A stretch of 64,000 nt of DNA from Blastococcus litoris (GTDB lineage Bacteria > Actinomycetota > Actinomycetes > Mycobacteriales > Geodermatophilaceae). The translations under genes were made by a program, and so were the position numbers. The DNA lies in assembly GCF_003075095.1 (NCBI RefSeq), contig NZ_QCZF01000001.1, positions 806,001 through 870,000 on the forward strand. Direction: 5' to 3'. The notes under the pieces are model-generated. The model saw nothing but the letters and a program-made list of their open reading frames with translations. It was not told the origin of the DNA and ran no database searches. Shown one piece after another: positions 61,690 through 64,000 of this stretch; positions within the stretch are counted from its first letter, which is position 1, and the number at the start of each line of letters is the position of its first letter.

Positions 61690-62202
61690 TCAGCCCTGCG
61701 GGTCGAGGTGCCGCAGCAGCGTCTCGCCGAGGTCGCGCATGTTCTCGACCTGCTGGGGCGTCAGCTGGTCGAACAGGTGCGTGCGCACGCCCTCGACGTG
61801 GATGGGAGCGGCGGCCTCGAGGGCGGCGAAGCCCTCGTCGGTGAGGACGGCGAGCTGACCGCGGCCGTCGTCGGGGCACACCTGCCGGCGCACCCACCCG
61901 CGCTCCTCGAGCCGGGAGACCGCGTGCGAGAGGCGGCTGCGGGAGGACAGGCAGCGGTCGGCGAGCTGGCTCATGCGCAGCATCCGGCCCTCGGTCTCCG
62001 ACAGCTGGACGAGGATCTCGTAGTAGGCGTGCGAGATCCCGGTCTCGTGGGTGAGCTCGCGATCGAGCCGGTCCTGGAGCAGCAGGGAGCTGTACAGCCA
62101 GGCCCGCCAGGCGCGCTGTTCGTCGGCGTCGAGCCAGCGCGGCTCACCGGGGACGGGTGCGTCGGACGCGGCGGGGGATGCGGACGACACGTGCGCGGTC
62201 AT
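61690..62202 (-). CDS. MarR-family regulator
   Basis: The 170-residue protein has the winged helix: AYYEILVQLSETEGRMLRMS, QLADRCLSSRSRLSHAVSRL and EERGWVRRQVCPDDGRGQLA. ATG 62202 is preferred over GTG 62208 because TACGCT (62214-62209) lies 6 bases before it. On the same strand TTGATG (62238-62233) with an 18-base spacer is the -35 and is inside the palindrome at 62224-62241, so autoregulation is expected. It controls the divergent yceI-like gene. Confidence 0.92.
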   Translation of the reverse strand: MTAHVSSASPAASDAPVPGEPRWLDADEQRAWRAWLYSSLLLQDRLDRELTHETGISHAYYEILVQLSETEGRMLRMSQLADRCLSSRSRLSHAVSRLEERGWVRRQVCPDDGRGQLAVLTDEGFAALEAAAPIHVEGVRTHLFDQLTPQQVENMRDLGETLLRHLDPQG

Positions 62203-62208
62203 GTGCAC

Positions 62209-62241
62209 AGCGTACTAGCGGAATAGTTGAGGCATCAACTA
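62209..62241. promoter_or_regulatory. MarR promoter and palindromic operator
   Basis: TAGTTGA (62224-62230) and TCAACTA (62235-62241) are perfect arms with spacer GGCA. The regulator's -35 TTGATG is inside it and -10 TACGCT is at 62214-62209 (minus). The same site lies about 50 bases before the yceI-like start. Confidence 0.65.
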
Positions 62242-62289
62242 CGCTACGGTCGGGCAGAAGGTCAAGCGCTCAACAATCGGAGGCACGAA

Positions 62290-62853
62290 GTGACCAGCTC
62301 CACCAGCGTCCAGATCCCCGGCTACGTCGTCGGCACCTGGGACATCGACGCGTCGCACTCGACCGTCGGCTTCTCGGTCCGCCACATGATGGTCAGCAAG
62401 GTCCGCGGCTACTTCCGCGACTTCTCCGGCGAGATCGTCACCGCCGAGGACCCCGCGCAGTCCACCGTGACCGCGCGCATCAACATGGACTCGATCGACA
62501 CCCGGCAGGAGCAGCGCGACGCGCACATCCGCTCCGCCGACTTCTTCGACGTGGGCAACCACACCGAGATGACCTTCCGCTCGACCGCCGTCGCCACCGA
62601 CGGGGCCGACTGGACCGTCACCGGTGACCTCACCATCAAGGGCATCACCAAGCCCGTCACCCTGGAGCTGGAGCTCAACGGCTTCGGCCCGGACGCCTAC
62701 GGCGGCACGCGCGCCGGCTTCTCCGCCAAGACGGAGATCTCCCGCAAGGCGTACGGCGTCGACATCGACATGCCGATGGACGGCGGCGGCGTCGTCGTCG
62801 GCGACAAGATCTCGGTCGAGCTCGAGATCGAGGCCGTGCTCCGCACCGCCTGA
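62290..62853 (+). CDS. YceI-family lipid-binding protein
   Basis: The 187-residue protein shows VGTWDIDASHSTVGFSVRHM, KVRGYFRDFSGEIV, VTARINMDSIDTRQEQRDAH, IRSADFFDVGNHTEMTFRST and DLTIKGITKPVTLELELNGF, the YceI lipocalin-like beta-barrel that holds a polyisoprenoid. No signal peptide, so it is a cytoplasmic member. GGAGG (62279-62283) precedes GTG 62290. It is divergent from its MarR regulator. Confidence 0.94.
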   Translation: MTSSTSVQIPGYVVGTWDIDASHSTVGFSVRHMMVSKVRGYFRDFSGEIVTAEDPAQSTVTARINMDSIDTRQEQRDAHIRSADFFDVGNHTEMTFRSTAVATDGADWTVTGDLTIKGITKPVTLELELNGFGPDAYGGTRAGFSAKTEISRKAYGVDIDMPMDGGGVVVGDKISVELEIEAVLRTA

Positions 62854-62866
62854 TCCGCAGACACCA

Positions 62867-62901
62867 CGAGGGGCCCCGGGCGATCCGCCCGGGGCCCCTC
62901 G
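62867..62901. terminator. Bidirectional terminator after the YceI gene
   Basis: CGAGGGGCCCCGGGC (62867-62881) and GCCCGGGGCCCCTCG (62887-62901) form a perfect 15-bp stem with a 5-base loop between convergent stops at 62853 and 62909. Confidence 0.8.
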
Positions 62902-62908
62902 TCGTCGA

Positions 62909-64000
62909 TCAGCGCAGGCGCACCGGACCGGCGTCGATGGGCGTCCGGAACAGCGCGTAGGGCTTGCGCCGCAGGTCCTGCCCGCCCTGGTACTTCGCCT
63001 GCCGGTACAGCTGGTTCGCGGTGACGTACAGGTGCCCGTCCGCCGCCACGGACATGGTGTCGGGCCAGAGCAGCCGGTCGTCGTGCAGCACGGTCTCCCA
63101 GGTGCCGTCCGGCAGCCGGCGGTGGACGGCGTCGTGCTCTCCGTCGGTGACGTACAGCCGCCCGGCGTCGTCGGTCTCCAGGCCGTCGCCCGAGGACCCC
63201 TTGTCGCCCTCGTCGACGACCGTGGCAGCCACGTCGTCGTCGCCCACCGAGCGGTCGGCGAGCGCATCTGTCGACACGCTGTACCAGCGCCGCGAGGCCA
63301 AGGGGCAGTAGAAGAGGCGGGCACCGTCGGCCGAGATGGCGATGCCGTCGGCGCCCATGGTCACCGGCGAGACGTTCCCGTCCTCGTCCCGCTCCGAGAA
63401 CTCCCGTCCCTCGACGACGATCCGCAGGTCCGGGGGCGTGAGCGCCTTGGTCGACGGGTGCTCGTGCAGCCGCCGCCACGACTCCCCGGTGGCCAGGTCC
63501 ACGACGATGATCCCGTTCGGCCCCTCGTCCGCCGAGTCGGTGATGAAGGCGACCCCGGCGTCGCCGCGGCGCAGGTCGAACCGCACGTCGTTCAGGTACG
63601 TCGTCTCCAGTGCCACCGACGGGTCGAAGGTGATGACCTGGCCGACGGTGTCGGTGTCCAGGTCGATCCGCACCAGCTTCGGACCGCCCGGCACGGTGGG
63701 CTCGAACAGCGGGCTCCCGGTGTCGAGCACCCACAGCCGGTCGGCGGGGTCGACCACGATGCTCTGGACGGACACGAACGAGCCGGCGTCGTCCTTCCCC
63801 GACGGCGAGTTCCACGCCTCGTCGGGGAACGGCACCTCCTCCCCGTCGCGGAGCTCGACCACGGTCGCCGGCGGGTCGTCGCCCCACTGCGGGAAGTTCA
63901 CGAAGACCCGCCCCGTGTGCGAGACGCTCACCCCGGTCGGCATCGGACCGGTGAACAGGTGCACCACCTCGAGCTCGCCGACGGGCTCGTCCCGGGCCAG
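62909..64000 (-). CDS. Yellow/MRJP-like beta-propeller protein, 5' end outside window
   Basis: The frame is open to the right edge (11 more codons before GTG 63967), so the N-terminus is probably missing. The visible 363 residues have PTGVSVSHTGRVFVNFPQWG, DRLWVLDTGSPLFEP, KLVRIDLDTDTVGQVITFDP, TYLNDVRFDLR, VAFITDSADEGPNGIIVVDL, DGIAISADGARLFYCPLASR and WPDTMSVAADGHLYVTANQL, the repeats of the major royal jelly/yellow family. In bacteria its role is unknown (some are linked to dopachrome conversion). Confidence 0.85.
   Translation of the reverse strand: MARDEPVGELEVVHLFTGPMPTGVSVSHTGRVFVNFPQWGDDPPATVVELRDGEEVPFPDEAWNSPSGKDDAGSFVSVQSIVVDPADRLWVLDTGSPLFEPTVPGGPKLVRIDLDTDTVGQVITFDPSVALETTYLNDVRFDLRRGDAGVAFITDSADEGPNGIIVVDLATGESWRRLHEHPSTKALTPPDLRIVVEGREFSERDEDGNVSPVTMGADGIAISADGARLFYCPLASRRWYSVSTDALADRSVGDDDVAATVVDEGDKGSSGDGLETDDAGRLYVTDGEHDAVHRRLPDGTWETVLHDDRLLWPDTMSVAADGHLYVTANQLYRQAKYQGGQDLRRKPYALFRTPIDAGPVRLR

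Overview
This is a chromosomal window from a very GC-rich actinobacterium. Most wobble positions are G or C, GTG starts are common, start and stop codons often overlap by four bases (GTGA, ATGA), and prfB, ftsE, ftsX and smpB lie in the usual actinobacterial order. The tmRNA tag (ADSNQRDFALAA) is of the actinobacterial type. The mix of genes (single-locus Tad pilus, CHRD-domain protein with a class F sortase, SCO6745-like protein) would fit a soil or stone dweller such as the Geodermatophilaceae. That family assignment is an inference, not something I could test. I see no insertion sequence, prophage, CRISPR array, rRNA or tRNA gene; the only stable RNA gene I recognise is ssrA.

Layout. 0.4-5.6 kb: Tad/Flp pilus operon (cpaF, tadB, tadC, a small pilin, two TadE-like pseudopilins), then a secreted TIM-barrel-like protein. 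5.7-10.3 kb: small VOC protein and an envelope cluster (CHRD-domain protein, class F sortase, lipoprotein, secreted protein with a long KPTPTPA tail). 10.3-16.8 kb: AraC regulator, two alpha/beta hydrolases, MBL-fold hydrolase, CutA-like protein and a GGDEF-EAL enzyme. 16.8-21.5 kb: prfB, ftsE, ftsX, an acyl-CoA-dehydrogenase-like gene and smpB. 21.5-31.6 kb: oxidoreductase, amidohydrolase, secreted Ig-like/Calx-beta protein, large LuxR-type ATPase regulator, paired VOC proteins, double-GNAT protein and SCO6745-like protein. 31.6-41 kb: SLC13 transporter, CorA with a structured leader, TetR-MFS pair, phosphatase-like protein, ssrA, FUSC-type membrane protein and BCCT transporter. 41.3-52.5 kb: argG, a BBE-type flavoenzyme, membrane adenylate cyclase, K+ channel, acyl-CoA ligase, patatin, and a NarL-type two-component pair. 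52.5-61.7 kb: a TetR-governed catabolic locus with an acyl-CoA ligase on one side and two acyl-CoA dehydrogenases, an enoyl-CoA hydratase and a three-subunit molybdenum hydroxylase on the other. 61.7-64 kb: MarR/YceI pair and a yellow/MRJP-like protein cut by the window edge.

How the parts work together. smpB and ssrA, 16 kb apart, make both components of trans-translation, and prfB supplies termination. The 54-62 kb locus reads as one regulon: the same palindrome (CRGTCA-N4-TGACCG) sits in the divergent TetR/dehydrogenase promoter and ahead of the ligase gene. Several regulators have perfect inverted repeats in their own promoter regions (MarR/YceI, TetR/MFS, argG, the histidine-kinase promoter).

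The two observations I rate highest are a 15-codon leader ORF (beginning MRSEPP) with mutually exclusive RNA stems ahead of corA, and a recurrent -10-like hexamer 6-8 nt before at least fourteen start codons, which points to widespread leaderless transcription. All function calls rest on reading motifs by eye; no database search was possible.
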